64,000 bases of DNA, taken from the NCBI GenBank assembly GCA_041396985.1, contig JAWKXO010000004.1, forward strand, positions 331,342-395,341, in the 5' to 3' direction. Positions 1 through 8,669 of the stretch are shown here, one piece after another. Both the position numbers and the translations under genes were made by a program. The notes under the pieces are model-generated. The model was not told where the DNA came from. It made no database searches and worked only from the letters and a program-made list of their open reading frames with translations. Each line of letters begins with the position of its first letter. The stretch's first letter is position 1. The stretch comes from Emcibacteraceae bacterium (GTDB lineage Bacteria > Pseudomonadota > Alphaproteobacteria > Sphingomonadales > Emcibacteraceae).

Positions 1-160
1 GTACCAGGGCAATAATAAACTGATTATTTTGTTCCGATCCGAAATCAATACCCGCAAAAATATCCGCACTGGCATATGTATTGGAAAAAACAAAGGCCAA
101 TAAAGCTGCGTTTAAAACTTTAATATACAATCTAAAGCGAATTGCAAAAAATCCCTTCAC
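1..160 (-). CDS. N-terminus of an exported protein (partial)
   Basis: A reading frame enters from beyond the left edge and is read on the minus strand from a GTG at 160. About 53 residues are visible. It starts with a basic segment (VKGFFAIRFRLYIK), then a hydrophobic stretch (VLNAALLAFVFSNTYASA) that looks like a Sec signal peptide with a cleavage site after ASA. The mature part begins DIFAGIDFGSEQNN. An in-frame TGA at 170-172 limits the upstream start choice, and no good ribosome binding site is visible, so the start is uncertain; a TTG ten codons in is an alternative. Too little remains to name a family. Confidence 0.5.
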   Translation of the reverse strand, partial: MKGFFAIRFRLYIKVLNAALLAFVFSNTYASADIFAGIDFGSEQNNQFIIALV

Positions 161-217
161 GGATATTAATCAAGCACTTATCAAGTCAATAAAATAACCA
201 GTTTAAAAGCAAAAGAA

Positions 218-253
218 AAGCCCGTTCATAAATGATTAACCATGAACGGGCTT
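218..253 (-). terminator. Rho-independent terminator after ahcY
   Basis: A perfect 12-bp stem (AAGCCCGTTCAT pairing with ATGAACGGGCTT) with a 12-nt loop lies 22 bases past the ahcY stop codon. Read on the minus strand, the stem is followed by TTTTCTTTTGC, a U-rich tail. Confidence 0.8.
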
Positions 254-275
254 TAAAATCTTAATCTAAGATTAT

Positions 276-1571
276 TTAGTATCGATAATGGTCAGACTTG
301 AATGGACCTTCTTGGCTTACACCAATATAATCCGCCTGCTCCTTATTCAGTTTTGTCAGATGAACACCTAAGCGGGCCAGATGAAGCGAGGCCACTTTTT
401 CATCAAGGTGTTTTGGCAGAACATATACTTTATTTTTATAATCAGAAGTATTGTTAAAAAGTTCCATCTGCGCAAGTACCTGATTGGTAAAGGACGCGCT
501 CATCACAAAACTAGGGTGGCCCGTCGCACAGCCAAGATTAACCAGACGACCTTTCGCAAGAACAATCAGACGCTTGCCATCAGGGAAAATAACCTCATCC
601 ACCTGTGGTTTCACTTCTTCCCATTTATAATTAGATAGAGCCGCGATCTGAATTTCAGAATCAAAATGTCCAATATTACAGACAATCGCCCGGTCTTTCA
701 TTTTTCTCATATGGTCTATGGTGATTACATCAAAATTTCCGGTACAGGTAACAAAAATATCGCCCCGTGATGCGGCATCATCCATGGTGACCACTTCATA
801 GCCTTCCATCGCTGCCTGTAAGGCACAGATCGGATCAATTTCAGTAACCAGAACACGGGCCCCCTGGCTTCTTAAGGAAGCGGCAGAGCCTTTACCCACG
901 TCACCAAAACCGGCAACGACGCAGACTTTACCGGCAACCATAACATCGGTTGCACGCTTGATCCCATCCACCAGGCTTTCACGACATCCATAAAGGTTAT
1001 CAAATTTTGATTTGGTCACACTGTCATTCACATTAATGGCCGGAACCGTCAGTCTTCCTTCCTTTTCCATCTGGTAAAGCCGTAGCACACCTGTGGTCGT
1101 TTCTTCGGAAATACCCCTGATATCATCCAGTAGTTCAGGAAAATCCTTGTAAACCATTGCCGTCAGGTCACCGCCATCATCAAGAATCATATTCGGGCGC
1201 CAGCCATTGGGGCCAACAATCGTTTCACGAATACACCAGTTAAATTCTTCTTCATCCATCCCTTTCCAGGCAAAGACGGGAATTTTTGCAGCGGCCATTG
1301 CCGCAGCCGCATGATCCTGGGTTGAGAAAATATTACAGGATGACCAGCGCACCTCAGCACCCAGTGCAATAAGTGTTTCCATCAATACGGCAGTCTGGAT
1401 CGTCATATGCAGGCAACCCGCAATTCTTGCCCCTTGCAATGGTTTTGATTTACCATACTCTTCGCGTAGTGCCATAAGGCCAGGCATTTCTGTTTCTGCA
1501 ATATCAATTTCACGACGGCCCCAACCGGCCCCTGAAATATCCTTGACTTTATAGTCTGTGAAGTCTGTCAT
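276..1571 (-). CDS. ahcY: Adenosylhomocysteinase (S-adenosyl-L-homocysteine hydrolase)
   Basis: Cytosolic NAD-dependent enzyme that splits S-adenosylhomocysteine into adenosine and homocysteine, which clears the product inhibitor of methyltransferases. The 431 residues include the substrate region around CLHMTIQTAV (53-62), the NVNDSVTKSKFDN block (about 180-192), the NAD-binding GFGDVGKGSA loop (221-230) and the C-terminal DHYRY signature that reaches into the partner subunit. The length matches the short form of the family and lacks the roughly 40-residue insert common in bacterial homologues. It is the last gene of the chvI-to-HPr chain, 145 bp from HPr, a usual alphaproteobacterial neighbour. 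A strong terminator follows it. I looked for an SAH or SAM riboswitch upstream and saw none. Confidence 0.97.
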   Translation of the reverse strand: MTDFTDYKVKDISGAGWGRREIDIAETEMPGLMALREEYGKSKPLQGARIAGCLHMTIQTAVLMETLIALGAEVRWSSCNIFSTQDHAAAAMAAAKIPVFAWKGMDEEEFNWCIRETIVGPNGWRPNMILDDGGDLTAMVYKDFPELLDDIRGISEETTTGVLRLYQMEKEGRLTVPAINVNDSVTKSKFDNLYGCRESLVDGIKRATDVMVAGKVCVVAGFGDVGKGSAASLRSQGARVLVTEIDPICALQAAMEGYEVVTMDDAASRGDIFVTCTGNFDVITIDHMRKMKDRAIVCNIGHFDSEIQIAALSNYKWEEVKPQVDEVIFPDGKRLIVLAKGRLVNLGCATGHPSFVMSASFTNQVLAQMELFNNTSDYKNKVYVLPKHLDEKVASLHLARLGVHLTKLNKEQADYIGVSQEGPFKSDHYRY

Positions 1572-1716
1572 TGGATTGAAGTCCTTTTATATAGTCTTGA
1601 TATAATGATCATTAAAATTACTATTCCTATACCCGCCTTCGCTTAAAATGGCAAGCATAAAGAAATCTTTATATATCTATATATTGAAAAATATTTAACA
1701 ACTAACTAAGAATGGT

Positions 1717-2004
1717 TTAGCTGCCTTCACCGAATTTATCACAGACCAGCTTTTCAATTGCGTTTAGAAGCTGATCCTTTTCCGGTCCTTCAACAAGGAT
1801 TGTGATTTCCTCACCGATGCCCGCTGCCAGCATCATAAGTCCCATAATTGATGTACCACATACAGACACACCATCTTTTGATACGGTAACTGTTGCATTA
1901 TATTCACTGGCCAAGCCGACAAATTTGGCGGATGCACGTGCGTGTAACCCCCGTTCATTGCAGATTTTTATTTTCCGGCTGTCACCATTTTCGTCGGTGC
2001 TCAT
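1717..2004 (-). CDS. ptsH: HPr phosphocarrier protein
   Basis: Small phosphocarrier of the phosphotransferase system. In alphaproteobacteria with an incomplete PTS it works as a regulator rather than in sugar uptake. The motif GLHARAS places the phospho-accepting histidine at residue 21. The GTSIMGLM segment gives a serine near 52, equivalent to Ser46, the target of HPr kinase, whose gene lies just upstream. At 95 residues it is slightly long because of a short charged N-terminal extension. Its start overlaps the end of the EIIA gene by 4 bp (ATGA), so the two are probably translationally coupled. No enzyme I gene is in the window. Confidence 0.93.
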   Translation of the reverse strand: MSTDENGDSRKIKICNERGLHARASAKFVGLASEYNATVTVSKDGVSVCGTSIMGLMMLAAGIGEEITILVEGPEKDQLLNAIEKLVCDKFGEGS

Positions 2005-2411
2005 TCCTGACCACCGGATAACACATGTGAGGCGATATTGATATATTTACGCCCGGATTCCTGCGCAGCTGTGACCGCTTCTTCCATGGTGCATGGCGTT
2101 GAGCGGACGCTGGCAAGCTTGATCAGCATAGGCAGGTTAATGCCCGCGATCACTTCTGCTTTGCTGCTATCCATGACCGAAATAGCAAGATTTGATGGTG
2201 TACCACCAAACATATCTGTAAGGATTATCACGCCGTTCCCTTCCTCAACTTCGGTGACTGCATCGAGAATATCCTGACGCCGTTGTTCCATGTCGTCATC
2301 CGGCCCAATTGAAATTGCCTTAAGCGCTGTTTGAGGGCCAACCACATGCTCCATTGCAGCAATGAATTCTTCAGCCAGCCTTCCATGGGTAACAACAACC
2401 ATTCCAATCAT
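2001..2411 (-). CDS. PTS EIIA component, mannose family
   Basis: EIIA-Man fold protein that takes phosphate from HPr. The start MIGMVVVTHGRLAEEF places the phospho-histidine at residue 9, and the DMFGGTPSN segment (about 66-74) is the second conserved block of the family. It is 136 residues long and a stand-alone domain: no IIB, IIC or IID partner is seen. In this lineage such proteins are part of a sensory phosphorelay together with HPr and HPr kinase. It sits 68 bp after rapZ and overlaps HPr by 4 bp. The absence of membrane permease genes supports a regulatory role, but that role is inferred. Confidence 0.9.
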   Translation of the reverse strand: MIGMVVVTHGRLAEEFIAAMEHVVGPQTALKAISIGPDDDMEQRRQDILDAVTEVEEGNGVIILTDMFGGTPSNLAISVMDSSKAEVIAGINLPMLIKLASVRSTPCTMEEAVTAAQESGRKYINIASHVLSGGQE

Positions 2412-2479
2412 ATTTTAACCTTTTTTATTAGTCCTGAATGCACAGTATAATCCGTCTTTGGAAAGAGAACAATTCTCTT

Positions 2480-3373
2480 TTACAAAGAAAGCTCACGGTG
2501 GTGAATGTTTACTTTATAATTTTTTTCTTTCAACAAAGCGCCAAGTTTTTCAGCCAAAAAAACAGATCTATGTTTGCCTCCGGTGCATCCGAATGAAATC
2601 GTCAGATATGATTTGCCTTCTTTTTTATACTCTGGAAGCAATGTAAGGATAAGCGAAGAAATTTTATCCCAACTGCTGTTAAAAACCGGATCCCGCATGA
2701 TATACTCTCCAACAACCTCTTCTCTGCCGGTTTTGGCTTTGAGTTTTTCATCATAATGAGGATTTCTTAAAAATCTAACGTCAAAGACCAAATCCGCATC
2801 ACGCGGCAACCCTTTCGGATAGGCAAATGAACTTACAGAAATGCTTAGTCCTTTTTCCTGCCCCCGTTCAAAATGCTGGGAAAGCACGCGCCTGAGATCA
2901 TGAATACTATATTCCGATGTATCAAAGATATAATCACTTTGCGCTTTAATGACTTCCATCATCTGTCGTTCACGGGCAATTCCATCACTGACCGGCCTAT
3001 CCTTGGCCAAAGGATGACGTCTGCGGGTTTCAGAAAACCGGGCAGATAAGACCTCATCTCCACTATCAAAATAAAGAATTTTGATGGAAATTCTTTCCTG
3101 TTCCTTTATTCGTGATAGAACTTTAACGATATTTTCCGGCTGAAAATTTCGTGTCCTGGCATCGACCCCAATTGCCAATGCCGGGTTAATATGATCCGGG
3201 TCATTTTTCATTGCCAGATCAATAAGACTGGGTAACAGATTAATCGGCAGATTATCTATTGCCTCATATTCGAGATCTTCCAGCACTGAAAGGGCCGTTG
3301 ACTTGCCTGCTCCTGACATACCTGTGATCAGCAGCAGATTTAAAACATTACTTTTTTTTCTCATTTCATTCAT
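2480..3373 (-). CDS. rapZ: RapZ/YvcJ family nucleotide-binding protein
   Basis: P-loop protein of the RapZ (YvcJ) family. In E. coli RapZ guides RNase E to the small RNA GlmZ and so controls amino-sugar synthesis; in alphaproteobacteria the target is less clear. Walker A GMSGAGKS is at residues 18-25, and the family signature CTGGKHRS is near residue 270. At 297 residues it is full length. Its ATG overlaps the hprK stop in an ATGA, which implies coupling. Neighbours hprK, EIIA and HPr match the standard alphaproteobacterial arrangement. Confidence 0.93.
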   Translation of the reverse strand: MNEMRKKSNVLNLLLITGMSGAGKSTALSVLEDLEYEAIDNLPINLLPSLIDLAMKNDPDHINPALAIGVDARTRNFQPENIVKVLSRIKEQERISIKILYFDSGDEVLSARFSETRRRHPLAKDRPVSDGIARERQMMEVIKAQSDYIFDTSEYSIHDLRRVLSQHFERGQEKGLSISVSSFAYPKGLPRDADLVFDVRFLRNPHYDEKLKAKTGREEVVGEYIMRDPVFNSSWDKISSLILTLLPEYKKEGKSYLTISFGCTGGKHRSVFLAEKLGALLKEKNYKVNIHHRELSL

Positions 3374-3777
3374 AATTTTAACATTAACCTGATTTTTGCT
3401 ATAGCAGACCCTGAAAAAGCATCAATTTTATAGAGTGGGATTTTGCAACCATCCTGTTCAAAAAAAGCGGCTTTGGGCAATCGTTCAATTTCCTTTTCCG
3501 GCGTCAGTTCAAGTGCCAGTCCCAATCTGCTGGACTTTACATAGCCAAGCTTGATTAAACCCACACCACGTACTTCAATCAGTCCGGCAATATTCGGCGC
3601 CGGATGCGCATAAAGAAAACCGTCATCCCCATCGACTTTGACATAATCATCAGAAACCAGTTTGGCCCCCGCATCAATCAGGCGCAGGGCCAGATCTGAT
3701 TTTCCTGATCCGGAAGGCCCGAAAATTAATATTCCTTTTCCTTCAAACTCAACACAGGAGGCATGATGTAGTGTCAC
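3370..3777 (-). CDS. hprK: HPr kinase/phosphorylase, short alphaproteobacterial form
   Basis: Phosphorylates, and by phosphorolysis dephosphorylates, the regulatory serine of HPr. The protein has only 135 residues, about the size of the catalytic domain, and lacks the N-terminal domain of Firmicutes HprK; this short form is normal for alphaproteobacteria. Walker A GPSGSGKSD is at 20-28, SDDYV is near 42-46, and IEVRGVGL corresponds to the family signature. It lies 11 bp downstream of chvG and overlaps rapZ by 4 bp. Its place between chvG and the PTS genes suggests a shared transcript. Confidence 0.9.
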   Translation of the reverse strand: MTLHHASCVEFEGKGILIFGPSGSGKSDLALRLIDAGAKLVSDDYVKVDGDDGFLYAHPAPNIAGLIEVRGVGLIKLGYVKSSRLGLALELTPEKEIERLPKAAFFEQDGCKIPLYKIDAFSGSAIAKIRLMLKL

Positions 3778-3788
3778 AGCGCTAATCC

Positions 3789-5234
3789 TCAGTTATCTGC
3801 AAGCGGTAATAATACAACGAAGCGCGCACCAATAATATTCTTTTCATCATCCATTCGGTTTTCAGCATATATTTCTCCGCCGTGGGCTTCAACCACCTGC
3901 TTACAAATATTGAGACCGAGACCGGAATGTTTGCCGAAAGCCTCTCCCTTGGGTCGCTCGGAATAAAAGCGATCAAAAATATTTTCCAGTTTGTCTTCCG
4001 GAATGCCAATTCCCTCATCCTCAACCAGAATTTCGACCATATTATTCCGCCGTTTCATTCTGATCCATATATTGCCGTCTTTGCGGGAAAAAGAGATCGC
4101 ATTATCCACCAGATTTCGAATCAGCTGCCCAAGTTGCCCTTCAAGACCACGAACAAAATAAGGGGCTGAATTACCGTCACGAAGTTTAAACCGGCGTTGC
4201 TTTATATCAAGGTGCAGATGCGGCAGATTATCTTTTTGCGTGGTCAGATAAATATCTATCATGGTTTCAAGCAGTGCAGTCATATTGACCTGCTGCATCA
4301 TCGAATGGGACATTTCAGCATCAAGCCGAGACACATCTGAAATATCCGTGATCAAGCGGTCCAGCCTTTTAACATCATCGCTGATGATGGCTCTCAGTTT
4401 TTGCCGGTTTTCTTCAGTTTTGGCATATTCCATCGTCTCAATTGCACTACGCATGCTGGTCAGGGGATTTTTAAGCTCGTGGGCAACATCGGCCGCAAAA
4501 CTGGCGACCGCATCAATTTGTTTGGCAAGTATTTCCGTCATATCCTTTAGGGACCTTGAAAGATCCCCAATCTCATCATTTCTGGATGATAAATCTGGAA
4601 TATTTGATTTTTCCCCCAGACTGATATTATCCGCTGAATGGGCAAGTTTTAATATTGGTCGCACAATGGTTTTGGCAAGAAACAATGATAATAGAAGTGT
4701 GATAAGCAGTGACACACAAAAAATCTGAATGATGGTCAGGCGAACGTCCTGAACTGCCGCATATATATCGCCGGTATCGGTTGATAACATTAATGCTCCC
4801 AATACCCGGCGGAAGCGCTGTACGGGCACCGCAACTGTGATTATATCCCGCTGATCATCAAGTCTTCTGACCCGGCTGCTGACTTCACCGGCAAGTGCGG
4901 TTAATACTTCCGGATAGTCAGTCGCCATTTCATCTTCAAGCTCATGGTAAGTCTCCAGGCTTTCACGATTATTCTGAATTTTATCAAGAATGAGAGAAAC
5001 TTCCCTGTTTATAATTTCCCAGAAGTCACCGATACCGAGCTTTTTAGGCATGGTATTTTCGACAACCACATTATTGATATTCAGATCACGGCTATCAATC
5101 ATCAATTCGTTATTTATGGCAAAATAACGGGTGCGAAGTTTGGTAATATTGACCAGTCGAACTAGGATATTTTTTGCCGGTTCAATCAAAAGTTCCGTCG
5201 TGTCCGGATCATCTGTCGCCGTCTCCCCCAGCAC
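3789..5234 (-). pseudogene. chvG: ChvG-type sensor histidine kinase, 5' end broken by frameshifts
   Basis: Membrane histidine kinase of the ChvG/ExoS family, which controls envelope, acid-stress and central-carbon genes in alphaproteobacteria. The intact frame of 481 residues holds the end of the periplasmic sensor, a transmembrane segment (about 168-187), HAMP, a HisKA box with AHELKNPLTS (His near 252) and HATPase motifs DEGIGIPEDK and GKHSGLGLNI. The first transmembrane helix is missing from this frame. It can be read upstream in other frames: ADRILAVNLNALIF, then GGGVLYVDQVQNTLMQSRDE, then AEFI joining the intact frame. At least three indels between about 5240 and 5390 are therefore needed to restore it. 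Whether this is real or a consensus error is unknown. Confidence 0.8.
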
Positions 5235-5478
5235 CCGCCAGATAAATTCAGCGTCTGACTAACTCATCACGTGATTGCATCAGGGTATTCTGGACCTGGT
5301 CCACGTATAGAACACCGCCGCCCAGAAAATAAGCGCATTAAGATTCACCGCCAGAATACGATCAGCGGTGAAATTAGTCTTCTTGTTCTTTTAATTTTAT
5401 ATTTATTAGCTCACTATACCTATCCGACACCGTAGTGTCTCTATCCCGTCGAATGTATCACTGATCGGTGAATTTTTC

Positions 5479-6102
5479 TCAGGCGTTTAATATGACTGCC
5501 GTAATGGTTCGGTCATCAACATAGATATCATCATTATAAGCGACATCCATCAACTGGTCCCTGCTTTTCACATGTCCCGGATGCTGAACAAGGGCTTGCA
5601 GAATTAGAAATTCGGTGACAGTAAGCTTCACATCTTTCCCATCCCAGTCACAAATATGGCGGACCGGATCAATTTTCAGACGGCCCCGGACAATAACCCC
5701 CGTTTCATCCTCGTCTTCAGTTTTTGCTTTTTTAACGGCGTCCATCCGACGCAAAATAGTTTTAATTCGTTCAATAAGAAGACGCTGGGAAAATGGTTTC
5801 TTTATATAATCATCCGCTCCCATTTTAAGGCCGAGCATTTCATCAATTTCATCATCCTTGGATGTCAGAAATATAACGGGCAGATTTTGTTTTTCACGCA
5901 GACGGCGAAGAAGTTCCATCCCATCCATGCGTGGCATTTTAATATCAAGAACGGCAAGATCGCCAGGATCTTTTGTTATCCCTTCGAGTGCACTGGCACC
6001 ATCCGTAAATGTGCGAACTTTAAAACCCTCACTCTCAAGGGCCATACTTACGGATGCCAGAATATTCTGATCATCATCGACAAGGGTTATTACTGATGAC
6101 AT
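5479..6102 (-). CDS. chvI: ChvI-type response regulator with frameshifted C-terminus
   Basis: OmpR-family regulator, partner of ChvG. The start MSSVITLVDDD at 6102 is preferred over the longer frame that begins at 6147. The receiver domain shows DDD near 9-11, the phospho-acceptor region VLDIKMPRMDG and the conserved Lys in IKKPF. The winged-helix domain runs from about residue 130. The frame ends in YVDDRTITAVILNA, whereas the family continues with an SHIKRLRKKF-like recognition wing and an ETLYGVGY-like end. Those words can still be read in shifted frames down to about 5400, so several 1-2 base losses truncate it. A protein made from this sequence would lack the end of the DNA-binding domain. 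Divergent from pckA. Confidence 0.85.
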   Translation of the reverse strand: MSSVITLVDDDQNILASVSMALESEGFKVRTFTDGASALEGITKDPGDLAVLDIKMPRMDGMELLRRLREKQNLPVIFLTSKDDEIDEMLGLKMGADDYIKKPFSQRLLIERIKTILRRMDAVKKAKTEDEDETGVIVRGRLKIDPVRHICDWDGKDVKLTVTEFLILQALVQHPGHVKSRDQLMDVAYNDDIYVDDRTITAVILNA

Positions 6103-6340
6103 CTGGTTTTTTTCCTTTCTTGAACGAATCTTAATATATATTACCACGATTGCTGGTATGAGTTCAAAAAATTGCGTTATAAAAGTGTCATAAATGTGAC
6201 ACTTTTTCCCTTATAAATCAATAGTTTGAAAAATATTCGAAATTTATTTCTCAACTCAGGATAAAATCTTTATTAATTGTAGTCCTAATAAATCAAAATT
6301 TATTATTTGAATTATATTAATTCGAAGAAGAGGAAGTATT

Positions 6341-7945
6341 ATGAATAACGTGGGGAAATACGTCAGCTCCAATGGCGTAGAAAACCAAAAAATTAAGAGT
6401 GACAAAAATATTTACTGGAATTTTGGCACTGAACTTTTATATGAGCACACGATCAAAGCCGGCCTTGGCCATATTACCAATGGTGGTGCACTGGTTGTGG
6501 AAACCGGACAACATACCGGAAGAAGTGCCAATGATAAATTTATGGTCGATGAACCCTCTTCACGGGACAATATCTGGTGGGGCAAAGTCAACAAGGCAAT
6601 TAGTGAAGAAAATTTCAATAAAGTTGAAGCGAAGATCATTGCCTATCTCAATGAACACGATCTTTATGTACAGGACCTGTACGGGGGAACCGATCCCGCC
6701 CACAGAATTTCTGTCAGAACCATAAGTCCTTCACCATGGCACAGCCTTTTCATCAGAAACCTGCTTGTTAATCCAAATAATGAAGACCTTAAAGGTTTCA
6801 AACCGGATTTTACCATTCTCCATGCACCTGACCTGATTGTCGATCCAAAAGAGGTCGGTACAAATTCAGGCACAGTCGTCACCATTAACATTGCCAGAAA
6901 ACTGGTTCTGATTGCCGGCACGTCCTATGCCGGAGAGATCAAGAAGTCAGTCTTTTCTATCCTTAACTATCTATTGCCGGAAAAAGGCATTCTGCCAATG
7001 CATTGTTCTGCCAATATTGGTAAAGATGGCGATACGGCTATTTTCTTTGGCCTTTCCGGAACAGGAAAAACAACACTTTCCGCTGATCCTGAGCGTCAGC
7101 TTATTGGCGATGATGAACATGGCTGGTCAGATAACAGCGTCTTTAACTTTGAGGGCGGCTGCTATGCAAAAGTTATTAATTTGAGCGCGGAAGCGGAGCC
7201 GGAAATTTATGCGACGACGGCAATGTTTGGCACTGTCCTTGAAAATGTGATCTATGATCCTGACACCAGGGAAATTGATCTGAATGATAACAGTCTTGCT
7301 GAAAATACAAGGGCTGCTTATCCTATCACCTCTATTCCGAATACAACGGAAGGGGCCCCAGGAGGTGTTCCAAAGAATGTTATTATGCTGACCGCCGATG
7401 CCTTCGGTGTCATGCCGCCTATCGCGCGGCTTACCCCGGAACAGGCCATGTATCATTTCCTTTCCGGCTATACAGCGAAAGTGGCCGGCACAGAAAAAGG
7501 ATTAAGCAAAGAGCCACAAGCAACATTCTCAACATGTTTTGGTGCGCCCTTTATGCCGCGCCATCCGTCCGTATACGGCAATCTTTTACGTAAAAAAATC
7601 GCTGAAGGTGAGGTCACCTGCTGGCTGGTCAACACTGGCTGGACCGGCGGCGTTTATGGTGTCGGCAGCAGAATGCCGATTAAATATACACGCGCCCTGC
7701 TTCATGCTGCCCTTGACGGGTCCTTAAATAATGGTGAATTCAGGATCGATCAAAATTTCGGCTTTGAAGTGCCGTTAAGCTGCCCTGGAGTTGATACAGC
7801 CGTTCTTGACCCACGGGGGACTTGGGCTGACGCTGCGGCATATGATAAACAGGCTGCTCATCTGGTCGGATTATTCAGGAAAAATTTCGTTGAATATGAA
7901 GAGCATGTCGACGATGCCGTAAGATCAGCCGGTCCTATAGCCTAA
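6341..7945 (+). CDS. pckA: Phosphoenolpyruvate carboxykinase (ATP)
   Basis: Converts oxaloacetate plus ATP to phosphoenolpyruvate, the entry step of gluconeogenesis, in the cytosol. It is 534 residues, the usual length. The kinase loop GLSGTGKTTLSADP begins near residue 237, followed by the metal-binding IGDDEHGWSD and FEGGCYAK blocks; TGRSANDKF near the N-terminus and NTGWTGGVYG near the C-terminus are also typical. A clear Shine-Dalgarno (GAGGAAG) precedes the ATG. It is divergent from chvI, as in Rhizobium and Agrobacterium, where ChvI controls pckA, so regulation through the 238-bp shared region is likely. A terminator follows. Confidence 0.97.
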   Translation: MNNVGKYVSSNGVENQKIKSDKNIYWNFGTELLYEHTIKAGLGHITNGGALVVETGQHTGRSANDKFMVDEPSSRDNIWWGKVNKAISEENFNKVEAKIIAYLNEHDLYVQDLYGGTDPAHRISVRTISPSPWHSLFIRNLLVNPNNEDLKGFKPDFTILHAPDLIVDPKEVGTNSGTVVTINIARKLVLIAGTSYAGEIKKSVFSILNYLLPEKGILPMHCSANIGKDGDTAIFFGLSGTGKTTLSADPERQLIGDDEHGWSDNSVFNFEGGCYAKVINLSAEAEPEIYATTAMFGTVLENVIYDPDTREIDLNDNSLAENTRAAYPITSIPNTTEGAPGGVPKNVIMLTADAFGVMPPIARLTPEQAMYHFLSGYTAKVAGTEKGLSKEPQATFSTCFGAPFMPRHPSVYGNLLRKKIAEGEVTCWLVNTGWTGGVYGVGSRMPIKYTRALLHAALDGSLNNGEFRIDQNFGFEVPLSCPGVDTAVLDPRGTWADAAAYDKQAAHLVGLFRKNFVEYEEHVDDAVRSAGPIA

Positions 7946-7967
7946 TCATAAAAATTAGAAAAAATTT

Positions 7968-7999
7968 AAGCCCCTGCTATTATTGCGGGGGCTTTTTTT
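7968..7999 (+). terminator. Terminator after pckA, probably bidirectional
   Basis: The stem AGCCCCTGC/GCGGGGGCT, with one G-U pair and a TATTATT loop, is followed by TTTTTTTAT. On the other strand the hairpin is followed by an A/T-rich run, so it may also end transcription of the converging GNAT gene whose stop codon lies at 7998. Confidence 0.8.
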
Positions 8000-8597
8000 A
8001 TAGGGTTTTCTTATAAAGTGATACATTTCCTGTATAGGGAATATCCGGATCTATCGGTGCAGGACGACTACGTTGCGTACGATAACCGTTTTTTTCATAC
8101 ATTTTTACGGCCGGAATATTATTATCAAAAACCAGAAGATGCACAGCATCATACCCTCTGTTTTTAGCCAGAATTTCCGTATCTTCAAGCATGGCTTCCC
8201 CAAAACCGCACCCTCTGAATTCTGGATGAACCGCCAGGCTATCAAGATAGTATTCTCCCGGAATTGTGTTGGTCAGTTCCTTAAAGACACGGAAATTTTT
8301 GGATATTTTTTCCATCTCTTCAGGTGTTCTTTTCCAGGCAACATAAGACAGGGAAACAGCTGCCAATTTTCCTGATGCTTCAAGAACCCGCATATTTTTA
8401 TAGGTGTAATAATCTTTGTCACTGGCAATAATCGAAGCCCCAATGTCAAAAGGATCTTCGCCATTTTTTACCTGACTGGCCCAGTTGGCTAGATCAATGC
8501 CATTGGTATTTGGCCCTGACCCCGAATAATTGACCAGTTCAGCAAGTTCCCTTGCATCTTCAATTCTGGCATCTCTAATGATATGGTTAGGCATCAT
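7998..8597 (-). CDS. GNAT family N-acetyltransferase
   Basis: Acetyl-CoA-dependent N-acetyltransferase of unknown substrate, 199 residues. The C-terminal half carries the GNAT core: LDSLAVHPEFRGCGFGEAML supplies strand 4 and the pyrophosphate-binding loop (RGCGFGEA), and NNIPAVKMYEKNGY is the usual helix and strand 5 segment. The N-terminus (IRDARIEDARELAELVNYSG) is the typical first strand and helix. It converges on pckA with the shared terminator between them. Nothing nearby points to a substrate. Confidence 0.85.
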   Translation of the reverse strand: MMPNHIIRDARIEDARELAELVNYSGSGPNTNGIDLANWASQVKNGEDPFDIGASIIASDKDYYTYKNMRVLEASGKLAAVSLSYVAWKRTPEEMEKISKNFRVFKELTNTIPGEYYLDSLAVHPEFRGCGFGEAMLEDTEILAKNRGYDAVHLLVFDNNIPAVKMYEKNGYRTQRSRPAPIDPDIPYTGNVSLYKKTL

Positions 8598-8669
8598 TTT
8601 TTCGATTTAGTCCTTGTTTATCATTCATAAAAACTGCTAGTTATGCTTTTTTAATGCAAGGATGAATTA

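Noticed and set aside
1572..1716. Possible SAH or SAM riboswitch before ahcY
   Set aside because: The 145-bp gap is AT-rich and I cannot draw the conserved pseudoknot or consensus core of a known SAM or SAH class.
4261..4728. 155-codon plus-strand open frame opposite chvG
   Set aside because: Serine/leucine-rich shadow frame antisense to the HAMP and HisKA coding region; no independent support.
5656..6096. 146-codon plus-strand open frame opposite chvI
   Set aside because: Shadow of the receiver domain coding sequence; the minus-strand frame has clear OmpR-family motifs.
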